Source: Deltaproteobacteria bacterium (GTDB taxonomy: Bacteria; Desulfobacterota; Binatia; UTPRO1). From it: DNA of 32,996 nucleotides. Below, piece by piece: positions 13,444-18,554 of this stretch. The stretch is from NCBI GenBank assembly GCA_029262315.1, contig JAJCZP010000119.1, positions 1-32,996 on the forward strand, read 5' to 3'. The translations under genes were made by a program, and so were the position numbers. The stretch's first letter is position 1; the number at the start of each line of letters is the position of its first letter. The notes under the pieces were generated by a model, which had not been told where the DNA came from, searched no databases, and was given only the letters and a program-made list of their open reading frames with translations.

Positions 13444-13752
13444 ATGTCGATGCAAGAACTGTCGGTCGCTTTTTCGTCAACCCATGCCTCTCGCCCCGGG
13501 GTCAAGACCACAGAGTTTCAGGGCAAGCTGGCGGTGCAGATCGTCCTGACGATCGTGATGATCCTTCAGGCGTTTGGCATTGATGTCCAGCTTGATGAGC
13601 AGACCGCCCTTGTCATCATCGCTGGCCTTGAGGCGTTGTACGGTGTTGGTCGTTCGTTCGTGAAGAGTTCAGCGGTGAAATCTGCCGGCACCGGTGGATC
13701 ATCGGATTCCGCAAATCCGCCGGCAAGGTCCGGCACTCACACAGGAGATTGA
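13444..13752 (+). CDS. Holin-like protein (102 aa)
   Basis: ATG 13444 follows AGGAGG (in the stem-loop). The protein MSMQELSVAFSSTHASRPG... carries a first hydrophobic helix (KLAVQIVLTIVMILQAFGI). A second segment (TALVIIAGLEALYGVGRSFV) follows, and between them the phrase FGIDVQLDEQT. It ends in a basic polar tail (KSSAVKSAGTGGSSD). Two helices, about 100 residues and this helix-turn-helix layout are typical of small phage holins. Adjacent lipoprotein and membrane proteins support a lysis block. Holin function is inferred, not shown by a specific motif. Confidence 0.55.
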   Translation: MSMQELSVAFSSTHASRPGVKTTEFQGKLAVQIVLTIVMILQAFGIDVQLDEQTALVIIAGLEALYGVGRSFVKSSAVKSAGTGGSSDSANPPARSGTHTGD

Positions 13753-13753
13753 C

Positions 13754-14200
13754 ATGATTCGTTCCCGCTCTCGCCCAATTCTGGCGTTGCTTGCGTTGTC
13801 CATTGCATTCATAGCTCTGGCGCCTCTCTCGGGCTGTACAGGCAAGACTGTGCGAGACAACGCGCTGTCTCCGACTCTCACTCTCGGATCGAGCGGCCTT
13901 GAGTCAGACGTGTCTGCTGGCATCGCTGCGCTCCCCGCCGATCAACAGTCGGCTGAGATCATGATCGCCACTCAATTCTTTGATGCCCTTCGCAGCAACA
14001 ATCGATCTTTGATCCTGACCAATGCCATTCCTGTCTGGCCGAGGATTGTTGAGCTTGCCAATTCTGGCATTGATGCCAAGGTGGCATCTGGAGAGATCAA
14101 AGAGAACGGAGCAGAGTCTCTCCGCGAGAGAGTTCGCAGCTTTGACCTGGGACTTGCGAAAGTCATTCAGCGACTGACCCAAGACCAGCTTGACGAATGA
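13754..14200 (+). CDS. Lipoprotein, candidate lysis/spanin component (148 aa)
   Basis: ATG 13754 follows AGGAGAT, one base after the holin stop. The N-terminus MIRSRSRPILALLALSIAFI leads into ALAPLSGC, a basic n-region, hydrophobic h-region and a clear lipobox with cysteine at about residue 28. The mature part is polar and helical (SAEIMIATQFFDALRSNNRS; SLRERVRSFDLGLAKVIQRL). Phage outer-membrane spanin subunits are short lipoproteins placed just after holin or endolysin genes, so this is a reasonable candidate, but other roles such as superinfection exclusion remain possible. Confidence 0.6.
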   Translation: MIRSRSRPILALLALSIAFIALAPLSGCTGKTVRDNALSPTLTLGSSGLESDVSAGIAALPADQQSAEIMIATQFFDALRSNNRSLILTNAIPVWPRIVELANSGIDAKVASGEIKENGAESLRERVRSFDLGLAKVIQRLTQDQLDE

Positions 14201-14217
14201 GGCGCGTGCCTCATCGT
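14193..14217 (+). other. Stem-loop at the end of the lipoprotein gene
   Basis: TGAGGC (14198-14203) pairs with GCCTCA (14208-14213) around loop GCGT, extended by ACGA/TCGT with one bulged base. There is no T run, so it is not an intrinsic terminator. It may stabilise or process the mRNA between this gene and the next. Confidence 0.4.
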
Positions 14218-14243
14218 TCGACATCCCGTAGTTGGAGACTTTT

Positions 14244-14564
14244 ATGCCCACCAAAGAAGAAGCCCTCAAACAGATCGGCGACGATTTCGTCGCGTTGATT
14301 AAGAACCAGGCTGAGCAGATCGGTGAGGGGTTGGTTGATGATCTCGATTCTGTTTCTGAATACGCTGCGCAGAGAGCCGAACATTTGAGCACCGTTGTTG
14401 GTGAGCCTGGCTTTGATCAGGCTCTCATCGCAGAGCGAGACAGCATCGCCATCCGCATCGCCATCCGCGCCGTTGATAGTGCTGACGATTTCGACAATCG
14501 CTTGCTGGCTGTTGTCCGGGGCGGATTGAGCATCGCCGCGAATGCCTTGCGGGTCATCGTCTGA
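14244..14564 (+). CDS. Helical hypothetical protein (106 aa)
   Basis: ATG 14244 follows TTGGAG. The protein is almost entirely helical and acidic, with repeating heptad-like hydrophobics (EEALKQIGDDFVALIKNQAEQIGEGLVDDLDSV; AERDSIAIRIAIRAVDSADDF). No catalytic motif is seen. It closes the lysis-like block and is followed by a terminator. A structural or regulatory role is possible; no family is recognised. Confidence 0.5.
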   Translation: MPTKEEALKQIGDDFVALIKNQAEQIGEGLVDDLDSVSEYAAQRAEHLSTVVGEPGFDQALIAERDSIAIRIAIRAVDSADDFDNRLLAVVRGGLSIAANALRVIV

Positions 14565-14592
14565 TCGACGTCCGATATACACGGCTTCTACT

Positions 14593-14622
14593 ATGCCTCA
14601 GCAGAAATGTTGGGGCATTTTT
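14593..14622 (+). terminator. Rho-independent terminator
   Basis: ATGCCTCA (14593-14600) pairs with TGGGGCAT (14611-14618), with one T-G wobble, around a ten-base loop. A run of five T ends at 14622. It ends the block that holds the holin and lipoprotein genes. Confidence 0.75.
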
Positions 14623-14632
14623 CATGCGCGTG

Positions 14633-14660
14633 TTGAATCTGGCTCGGTGCGTGGTTTACT
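14633..14660 (+). promoter_or_regulatory. Promoter before the 14667 gene, leaderless layout
   Basis: TTGAAT (14633-14638) and TTTACT (14655-14660) are 16 bases apart, right after a terminator. ATG 14667 is six bases beyond the -10 and no Shine-Dalgarno is present, so the message is probably leaderless, as at 1497 and 4915. Confidence 0.45.
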
Positions 14661-14666
14661 GGTGAC

Positions 14667-15314
14667 ATGGATTTTCCCGCAGGCGAATACATCATCCCAG
14701 CGCACATGGCTCACATGGATCGTGTCGGCGGGCTTCCGGTTCCGAAGATCGTTGTGCCCATGCGTGTTGGCCGGATTGATTTGGCGCCGTCGACGTGGCC
14801 TGGATTCGATTTGATGACGGTGTGGGTATCGGAGAGCGGTCCTCCCGACTTCGGCAAGTATGACGAGGAGCTTCATCGCCAATGCATGGCGCAGTATTGG
14901 TGTCACGTTTGCGGCCTGCCGTCGAAGCACCTGTTGATTTGTGTTCCCACTGCACTGCAGACTCGCGAGGTCAATGGAAGGTCGATGGCCCTTGCTATCC
15001 AGCCGTGGGTGTGCGCCGGGTGTCTGGCCTATGCAACGCGATCGTGTCCGCCTCTGTGGAAGGCGATCGAGGAGGGGCGTGGATTCGTCATATCAGGTGT
15101 GCCTGCTCGGTCGATCGTTCAGACGCAGTGGAAGCCAGCGAATGAAGACGATCCAATTCCGCCCGAGGGCGCTCGCGTGCTGTCGTCTCACAAGATTGCG
15201 ATCCCAGATTCGTTTTTGGGGCATCACATTTCCTCTCAGCCGCTTGCTGAGTGGGCGCACAGCATTGGCAACCGGCATTGGCGTCGATGGAAGCGTGGGA
15301 GTGGTCTGGCATGA
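14667..15314 (+). CDS. Zinc-binding-like hypothetical protein (215 aa)
   Basis: The N-terminal half (MDFPAGEYIIPAHMAHMDRV...) is beta-rich. A cysteine cluster, YWCHVCGLPSKHLLICVP followed by VCAGCLAYATRSCP, gives two CxxC-type pairs about 45 residues apart, consistent with a zinc ribbon. The C-terminal part is helical and basic (NRHWRRWKRGSGLA). Probably a nucleic-acid or protein binding zinc protein; the family is not recognised. Its stop overlaps the next start (ATGA at 15311). Confidence 0.5.
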   Translation: MDFPAGEYIIPAHMAHMDRVGGLPVPKIVVPMRVGRIDLAPSTWPGFDLMTVWVSESGPPDFGKYDEELHRQCMAQYWCHVCGLPSKHLLICVPTALQTREVNGRSMALAIQPWVCAGCLAYATRSCPPLWKAIEEGRGFVISGVPARSIVQTQWKPANEDDPIPPEGARVLSSHKIAIPDSFLGHHISSQPLAEWAHSIGNRHWRRWKRGSGLA

Positions 15315-15592
15315 AGACGAGCAAGGGCGACGAGATTCGCGTCGAGGTCTGCGACGGCGACGACCTCGATCCGTGCGTGAAGATTGAGGTATGGATGCCG
15401 CGGCCTGATCGCGATTTCTGCGTGGAGGAGTGGATGGAGTTCGGCATCGCTCGCTGGCGGGCCCAGGAGATCGTGGCGGATGCCACCTGCGACCCGGTCC
15501 TGGTCCACGAGATGCACGTCCCTGCCTCGGATGTTCCTCGCCTCTGTGAGAGGCTGCAAACGGTGTCAAATGACGCCCTCGCGCCGGAATAA
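15311..15592 (+). CDS. Hypothetical protein (93 aa)
   Basis: ATG 15311 overlaps the preceding stop. The protein is acidic (GDEIRVEVCDGDDLDPCVKIEVWMP), with beta strands then a helix (EEWMEFGIARWRAQEIVADATC). It ends in a polar tail. No motif is seen. It is the last protein gene before about 1.1 kb of noncoding sequence with the tRNA cluster. Confidence 0.5.
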   Translation: MKTSKGDEIRVEVCDGDDLDPCVKIEVWMPRPDRDFCVEEWMEFGIARWRAQEIVADATCDPVLVHEMHVPASDVPRLCERLQTVSNDALAPE

Positions 15593-15658
15593 ATCGGGAT
15601 TCATAAGTCGTTATAGGACAGGTGTTTATCGGTCGTTTTACAGGTGAGCGCCAGCGGG

Positions 15659-15674
15659 TGTTCCACGTGGAACA
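15659..15674. promoter_or_regulatory. parS-like centromere palindrome
   Basis: TGTTCCACGTGGAACA is a perfect 16-base palindrome and an exact match to the bacterial parS consensus TGTTNCACGTGNAACA bound by chromosomal ParB. It lies in noncoding DNA just before the tRNA promoter. Only one copy is seen in this window. The protein coded at 18555 has a ParB-type N-terminal domain but no visible helix-turn-helix, so the likely binder would be a host or distant ParB. Confidence 0.75.
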
Positions 15675-15679
15675 TATCC

Positions 15680-15708
15680 TTGCGTGGTGTCGTATCCGAT
15701 GGTATGGT
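15680..15708 (+). promoter_or_regulatory. Promoter of the tRNA cluster
   Basis: TTGCGT (15680-15685) and TATGGT (15703-15708) are 17 bases apart. The tRNA-Met begins 11 bases after the -10, as expected for a tRNA transcript with a short 5' leader. Confidence 0.5.
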
Positions 15709-15718
15709 TTGCTCGTTC

Positions 15719-15792
15719 GGCGGGGTGGAGCAGTTTGGAAGCTCGCCAGGCTCATAACCTGGAGGTCGCTGGTTCAAATCCAGCCCCCGCTA
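15719..15792 (+). tRNA. tRNA-Met (CAT), initiator-like features
   Basis: It folds as a normal 74-nt cloverleaf: acceptor GGCGGGG (15719-15725) with CCCCGCT (15785-15791), anticodon stem CCAGG/CCTGG around CTCATAA (anticodon CAT at 15753-15755), T arm GCTGG-TTCAAAT-CCAGC (15768-15784). The first acceptor pair is G-T rather than Watson-Crick. The D-arm sequence TGGAGCAG...AGCTCG resembles initiator tRNA, but the three G-C pairs typical of initiator anticodon stems are not complete. No CCA is encoded. Confidence 0.85.
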
Positions 15793-15800
15793 TTGAGATT

Positions 15801-15905
15801 GACCGGGTCCGCTGGCGCGGCTCCGTCGGACGATCCAGACGCTGTCTGGTGGGCCTGAAACTTCCGACGTCATGGATGAGGGTGGTTCGAGTCCACCCCC
15901 GGTAT
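15801..15905 (+). tRNA. Atypical tRNA-like element, 105 nt
   Basis: It starts eight bases after the tRNA-Met. A canonical T arm (GGTGG-TTCGAGT-CCACC, 15881-15897) is followed by CCCGGTA, which pairs with GACCGGG at 15801-15807 in six of seven positions (first pair G-A). Between them are a GTCCG/CGGAC stem (15807-15811/15827-15831) with a 15-base loop and a perfect CCAGAC-GCT-GTCTGG hairpin (15835-15849). About 30 further bases precede the T arm. It is longer than any normal tRNA and the amino acid cannot be assigned. Confidence 0.4.
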
Positions 15906-15907
15906 TT

Positions 15908-15983
15908 GAGAGATTCCTTTTGGACGTGGCCGGGATTTCACGAGGGCGATGCCGGACCCGGACGTGCTCGCCCTGATCTCTCA
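15908..15983 (+). ncRNA. tRNA-sized folded element without a T arm
   Basis: GAGAGAT (15908-15914) and ATCTCTC (15976-15982) form a perfect seven-base acceptor-like stem 75 nt apart, the size of a tRNA. Inside are two arms, CGTG/CACG (15925-15928/15939-15942) and AGGGCGA/TCGCCCT (15943-15949/15968-15974), giving a three-way junction. No TTCRA T-loop is present, so it is not a standard tRNA. It lies two bases after the preceding tRNA-like element. Confidence 0.4.
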
Positions 15984-16095
15984 CGGAGTTCCCCGTGTCC
16001 GCGCTCTGGCAATGCCAGGTGACGGGCGGGGCCGCGGGCCCTGGCGCTGGGCGACTGGCGTTGGGGTGTTTACAGATAGGTTTTTGCCATAGGGA

Positions 16096-16137
16096 GGACG
16101 CCCTTTTGCATCGAGTCGCTCACTCGAGAAAGCGTCC
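16096..16137 (+). ncRNA. Nested stem-loop in the noncoding region
   Basis: GGACGC (16096-16101) pairs with GCGTCC (16132-16137) and encloses TCGAGT (16111-16116) paired with ACTCGA (16122-16127) around loop CGCTC. Both stems are perfect. It lies in DNA with no protein gene and is one of several strong stems between 15905 and 16288, suggesting a structured RNA. Confidence 0.35.
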
Positions 16138-16288
16138 AATGAGCGTTGCCTTCAGTCGCGTGAAGCGCCTGCTGGCATTTGGACCGATTCTGACCCCGGT
16201 CGGGTGATATCCAGCGTGGCTTTGCTCGCGTGTTCGTGTTTCTGTTTCTCCAGTTAAACTGCATGCTGGCGGCTCGTAGGGGTAGTTT

Positions 16289-16410
16289 GGGGAGCGTCGT
16301 AGGCTGGGTACTACGGCACGGTGTGGGCATGTTGCCCACTCGAGACATCGTGTGCTGGCATGGGGTTGATCACCATGTTCGGCTAGTTGGTTCAAATCCA
16401 ACACTCCCCA
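16289..16410 (+). tRNA. Atypical tRNA-like element, 122 nt
   Basis: T arm GTTGG-TTCAAAT-CCAAC (16386-16402) leads into ACTCCCC (16403-16409), pairing with GGGGAGC (16289-16295) in six of seven positions. A normal-looking D arm CGTAG-GCTGGGTA-CTACG (16298-16315) follows the acceptor. The anticodon-position stem CACGG/TCGTG (16317-16321/16348-16352) encloses 26 bases instead of seven, with a perfect hairpin GTGGGCA-TGT-TGCCCAC. A variable-arm-like stem CATGG/CCATG (16359-16363/16373-16377) comes before the T arm. This looks like a class II tRNA with an insertion in the anticodon loop; identity unclear. Confidence 0.4.
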
Positions 16411-16415
16411 TTTTT

Positions 16416-16545
16416 GATCGTGTGGCCGAGATATCCGGTTGGCTCCGGTTCAGGACGAAGGCGCCCCGGGAGTTAATAGCCCGCAGTCAGGGGATCGGTG
16501 GTCCATGAGCTACGCCGATCGTGGGTTCGAATCCCACCGCGATCG
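16416..16545 (+). tRNA. Atypical class II tRNA-like element, 130 nt (possible Leu-TAA)
   Basis: Acceptor GATCGTG (16416-16422) pairs with CGCGATC (16538-16544) in all seven positions (one T-G). TGGCCGAG follows, the class II tRNA consensus for positions 8-15, and GAAGGC ends the D arm, but the D loop is about 30 bases with an internal CCGG/CCGG stem. An anticodon-like arm CGGG/CCCG (16467-16470/16480-16483) encloses AGTTAATAG, so TAA is the best anticodon guess. A long variable arm GATCGG/CCGATC touches the T arm GTGGG-TTCGAAT-CCCAC (16521-16537). A GGCC-TTCG-GGCC hairpin follows. Confidence 0.45.
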
Positions 16546-16687
16546 TTGGCCTTCGGGCCGTGATATCTGGTCCCCGCGTACTGCATGATGCGGCGGGAAA
16601 GAGAGACCGCGCTTTGGATGAAGCATCATGGTCCCGGGCAGGGCGACGGCTCTGTCAACGGGGTTTTCTCAACGAGGAGGATTTCAC

Positions 16688-17233
16688 ATGCGGTTTTCAA
16701 TTGGCGAAGAGCTTGGCTACCTGGCCGAGTATGTAGAACTCGACGGTGTGCGCGTATTCGTTCAGTCTCTGGATGTTGTCGAGCGATGGGTAGATGCATA
16801 TGTGCATGCGACGGAGGATCGACCGTTGCGACCTGACGATAAATGTCCGAGACGCTTGGATGCAAACTTCGAGCCAGTAATTCGACGCTACGAAGGCGAG
16901 GTCGCGGTGGCGTTTAGATCAGCAGCAGTTATATCAAGAGATCCGATGCGCCCGATTTGGCACGGCTGTTGCACATTTTGGACAGATGAATCGAACAGAC
17001 TCGACAAATCGGAAGGCGATCCTGTTTGTCCGACGTGTGGCTCGCCTGTATTTGAGACGACGTCGGAAGAGTGGTTTGATCTCATCGACACTTACGAGAA
17101 AGACCGTCCTGGCTATGAGAATTTCATGCTGTCTGGTCCAGGCAGGAAGAACCTTTGCCGTGGACGTGGATTTCCCACTGATCGAGTTTGGAAAGAATAC
17201 GTTGAATCAGCAGCAAAGAAAGTTGATTCATGA
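16688..17233 (+). CDS. Zinc-ribbon protein, first of two tandem paralogues (181 aa)
   Basis: ATG 16688 follows GAGGAGG. The N-terminal half (MRFSIGEELGYLAEYVELDG...) is unique to this copy. The C-terminal half holds IWHGCCTFWTDE, CPTCGSPVFETT and SGPGRKNLCRGRGF, giving cysteines in CC, CxxC and a final C, a likely zinc site. That half is repeated, in order and spacing, in the next gene (17230), so the pair arose by tandem duplication with the N-terminal part lost or gained. No enzyme motif is recognised. It is the first gene after the tRNA region. Confidence 0.55.
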   Translation: MRFSIGEELGYLAEYVELDGVRVFVQSLDVVERWVDAYVHATEDRPLRPDDKCPRRLDANFEPVIRRYEGEVAVAFRSAAVISRDPMRPIWHGCCTFWTDESNRLDKSEGDPVCPTCGSPVFETTSEEWFDLIDTYEKDRPGYENFMLSGPGRKNLCRGRGFPTDRVWKEYVESAAKKVDS

Positions 17234-17547
17234 CTGCGAAGTATCAACGCATGAACGGATCGGTTTGCAGCGGCGCAACCGATCCGATGCGCATGATTTG
17301 GTACAGCAGCTGCACATTCTGGACAGATGAATTGGACATACTGGACACGTCGCGCGGCGTTCCTCTTTGTCCGCTGTGTGGCTCGCCAGGATTTCAGACG
17401 ACGGCGGAGGCATGGTTCGGCGGCATCGCTTCGCATGACAAAGACACTCCGGGCTATGAAACTTTCATGCTGACCGGGCCCGGCAGGAAGAATGTCTGCA
17501 ATGGTCGCGGTTTTTCGACTGGTGAATTGTGGGATCAACACGTGTGA
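17230..17547 (+). CDS. Zinc-ribbon protein, second tandem paralogue (105 aa)
   Basis: The start overlaps the previous stop (ATGA). The sequence follows the C-terminal half of the preceding protein nearly throughout: IWYSSCTFWTDE, CPLCGSPGFQTT, TGPGRKNVCNGRGF and a final WDQHV for WKEYV. It lacks the long N-terminal half. Conservation of the cysteines and of the GPGRKN.C.GRGF block points to a maintained fold, probably zinc-stabilised. The role is unknown; a dosage or specialised pair is possible. Confidence 0.55.
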   Translation: MTAKYQRMNGSVCSGATDPMRMIWYSSCTFWTDELDILDTSRGVPLCPLCGSPGFQTTAEAWFGGIASHDKDTPGYETFMLTGPGRKNVCNGRGFSTGELWDQHV

Positions 17548-17563
17548 TCTTGGGAAGGTGTTC

Positions 17564-18484
17564 ATGGCTCCGCGGAATATGTCGTTCTCTGAGTTCGTCG
17601 CGTTCGTCCTGGGCCTTAAGGGGACTGCGCTTGCGAGGCTTGTGCTGGTCGTCGCAACGGCTGCGCTGTTGATATACGAGGTGTGGAGCCTGCTCAACGC
17701 GACGCCAGGCGACACGCTCTCTCAGGGTGTGTGGTCGTTCGTTGACGCTTTCCCGGTGCTGTTGTTCGTCGCTGGTTTTCTATGCGGGCACTGGTTTTGG
17801 CCGCGGAGGATCACGCGCGTTGTGTCTGGGCCGCATCCGCCGCAGCACGTCAACTGCAAATCGGTTTTGGATGAATCGATGGAACCGCAAGGATACGGCA
17901 ACTTCAGCGCTCCGCCCGATTTGTTGAAGGCGCCACGTCCCGACGCAACATCGATCCATAGCATGCCTAGCGGTGGTTGGCCTTATGTTTTGAAAACTCC
18001 GCCTGGCCCTCCAGATCCACTGGCGGGCATCACGTATCAAGAGTGGATTGCCCACCAAGATTCTAATGTTCAGGACGAGATACTTGGGAAGGAGGCTGCT
18101 GATTTCTTTCGCGGGAGGATTGCGCCCAGGTTGATTTCCCCTGGATTCGACGAGGCGCTAACTCCATCGGCTTCGACGAAGGCGGAATACATCGGCGAGT
18201 TTTCTTTTAACGTGGAGACTGCGATCGATTCTGAACGCTTTGTCTCAGTTGACACCGTCGTTCCGTGGACCACGGTCAAGCAGATCATGGCTGCCATCCG
18301 CGCCCGTGCCATGCGAAGCCAAGACATGACGTTTTTCCTCGCTCAGGGAATTCGTCCAATCGTTGATCAGATGGAGGTCGGCTCTATACGCTCGTTCCAG
18401 ATATTGAAGCAAGCTGAACGCGACGGGGGACATCCTATCTCGTTCAGGCATACTGGCGGCACTGTAAAGCCGCCAAGCGATTGA
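17564..18484 (+). CDS. Membrane protein with a MuF-like C-terminal motif (306 aa)
   Basis: ATG 17564 follows GGGAAGG; earlier in-frame ATGs overlap the previous gene. Two membrane helices are seen near the N-terminus (ARLVLVVATAALLIYEVW and FPVLLFVAGFLCGHWFW), then a long proline-rich linker. In the middle, TYQEWIAHQDSNVQDEILGK (about residues 152-171) matches the motif TYQDWLRRQPVSFQDDVLGP near the end of the MuF-type head protein at 28672. The C-terminal domain (EFSFNVETAIDSERFVSVDTVVPW...) is unrecognised. It may be anchored in the envelope and interact with the same partner as the head protein; this is an inference. Confidence 0.5.
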   Translation: MAPRNMSFSEFVAFVLGLKGTALARLVLVVATAALLIYEVWSLLNATPGDTLSQGVWSFVDAFPVLLFVAGFLCGHWFWPRRITRVVSGPHPPQHVNCKSVLDESMEPQGYGNFSAPPDLLKAPRPDATSIHSMPSGGWPYVLKTPPGPPDPLAGITYQEWIAHQDSNVQDEILGKEAADFFRGRIAPRLISPGFDEALTPSASTKAEYIGEFSFNVETAIDSERFVSVDTVVPWTTVKQIMAAIRARAMRSQDMTFFLAQGIRPIVDQMEVGSIRSFQILKQAERDGGHPISFRHTGGTVKPPSD

Positions 18485-18511
18485 TCGCGTACAGTGTTGA
18501 TGCACAAGACC

Positions 18512-18547
18512 CCGCCGGTGATCGGCGGATAGGCGTGACGCCGGAGG
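18512..18547 (+). promoter_or_regulatory. Tandem GTGAY-loop hairpins before the methyltransferase gene
   Basis: CCGCCG-GTGAT-CGGCGG (18512-18528) is a perfect six-pair hairpin. After three bases comes GGC-GTGAC-GCC (18532-18542), directly followed by the Shine-Dalgarno GGAGG (18543-18547), seven bases before ATG 18555. The same design (hairpin, three-base gap, GGC/GCC hairpin with GTGAY loop, Shine-Dalgarno) recurs at 29909. Likely a cis-acting RNA element controlling translation. Confidence 0.55.
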
Positions 18548-18554
18548 TGCAGAT

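Larger units (their letters stand above)
15593..16687 (+). other. Noncoding region of about 1.1 kb: parS, tRNA and tRNA-like cluster
   Basis: No frame in this stretch reads like a protein; apparent frames are arginine/tryptophan-rich artefacts of tRNA and stem-loop sequence. In order it holds a parS palindrome (15659), a promoter (15680), a tRNA-Met (15719), three oversized tRNA-like elements (15801, 16289, 16416), a tRNA-sized folded element (15908), a nested stem-loop (16096) and a short hairpin (16548-16559, GGCC-TTCG-GGCC). Between 16138 and 16288 I see only further small hairpins and no clear feature. Confidence 0.6.

Noticed and set aside
15622-16508. Several open frames across the tRNA region
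   Set aside because: They are built from tRNA and hairpin sequence. The parS palindrome gives FHVEH in one of them, but no frame has a coding pattern.
17534-17543. Second CACGTG-centred site as a further parS
   Set aside because: AACACGTGTGATC shares only the CACGTG core and lacks the flanking palindrome.
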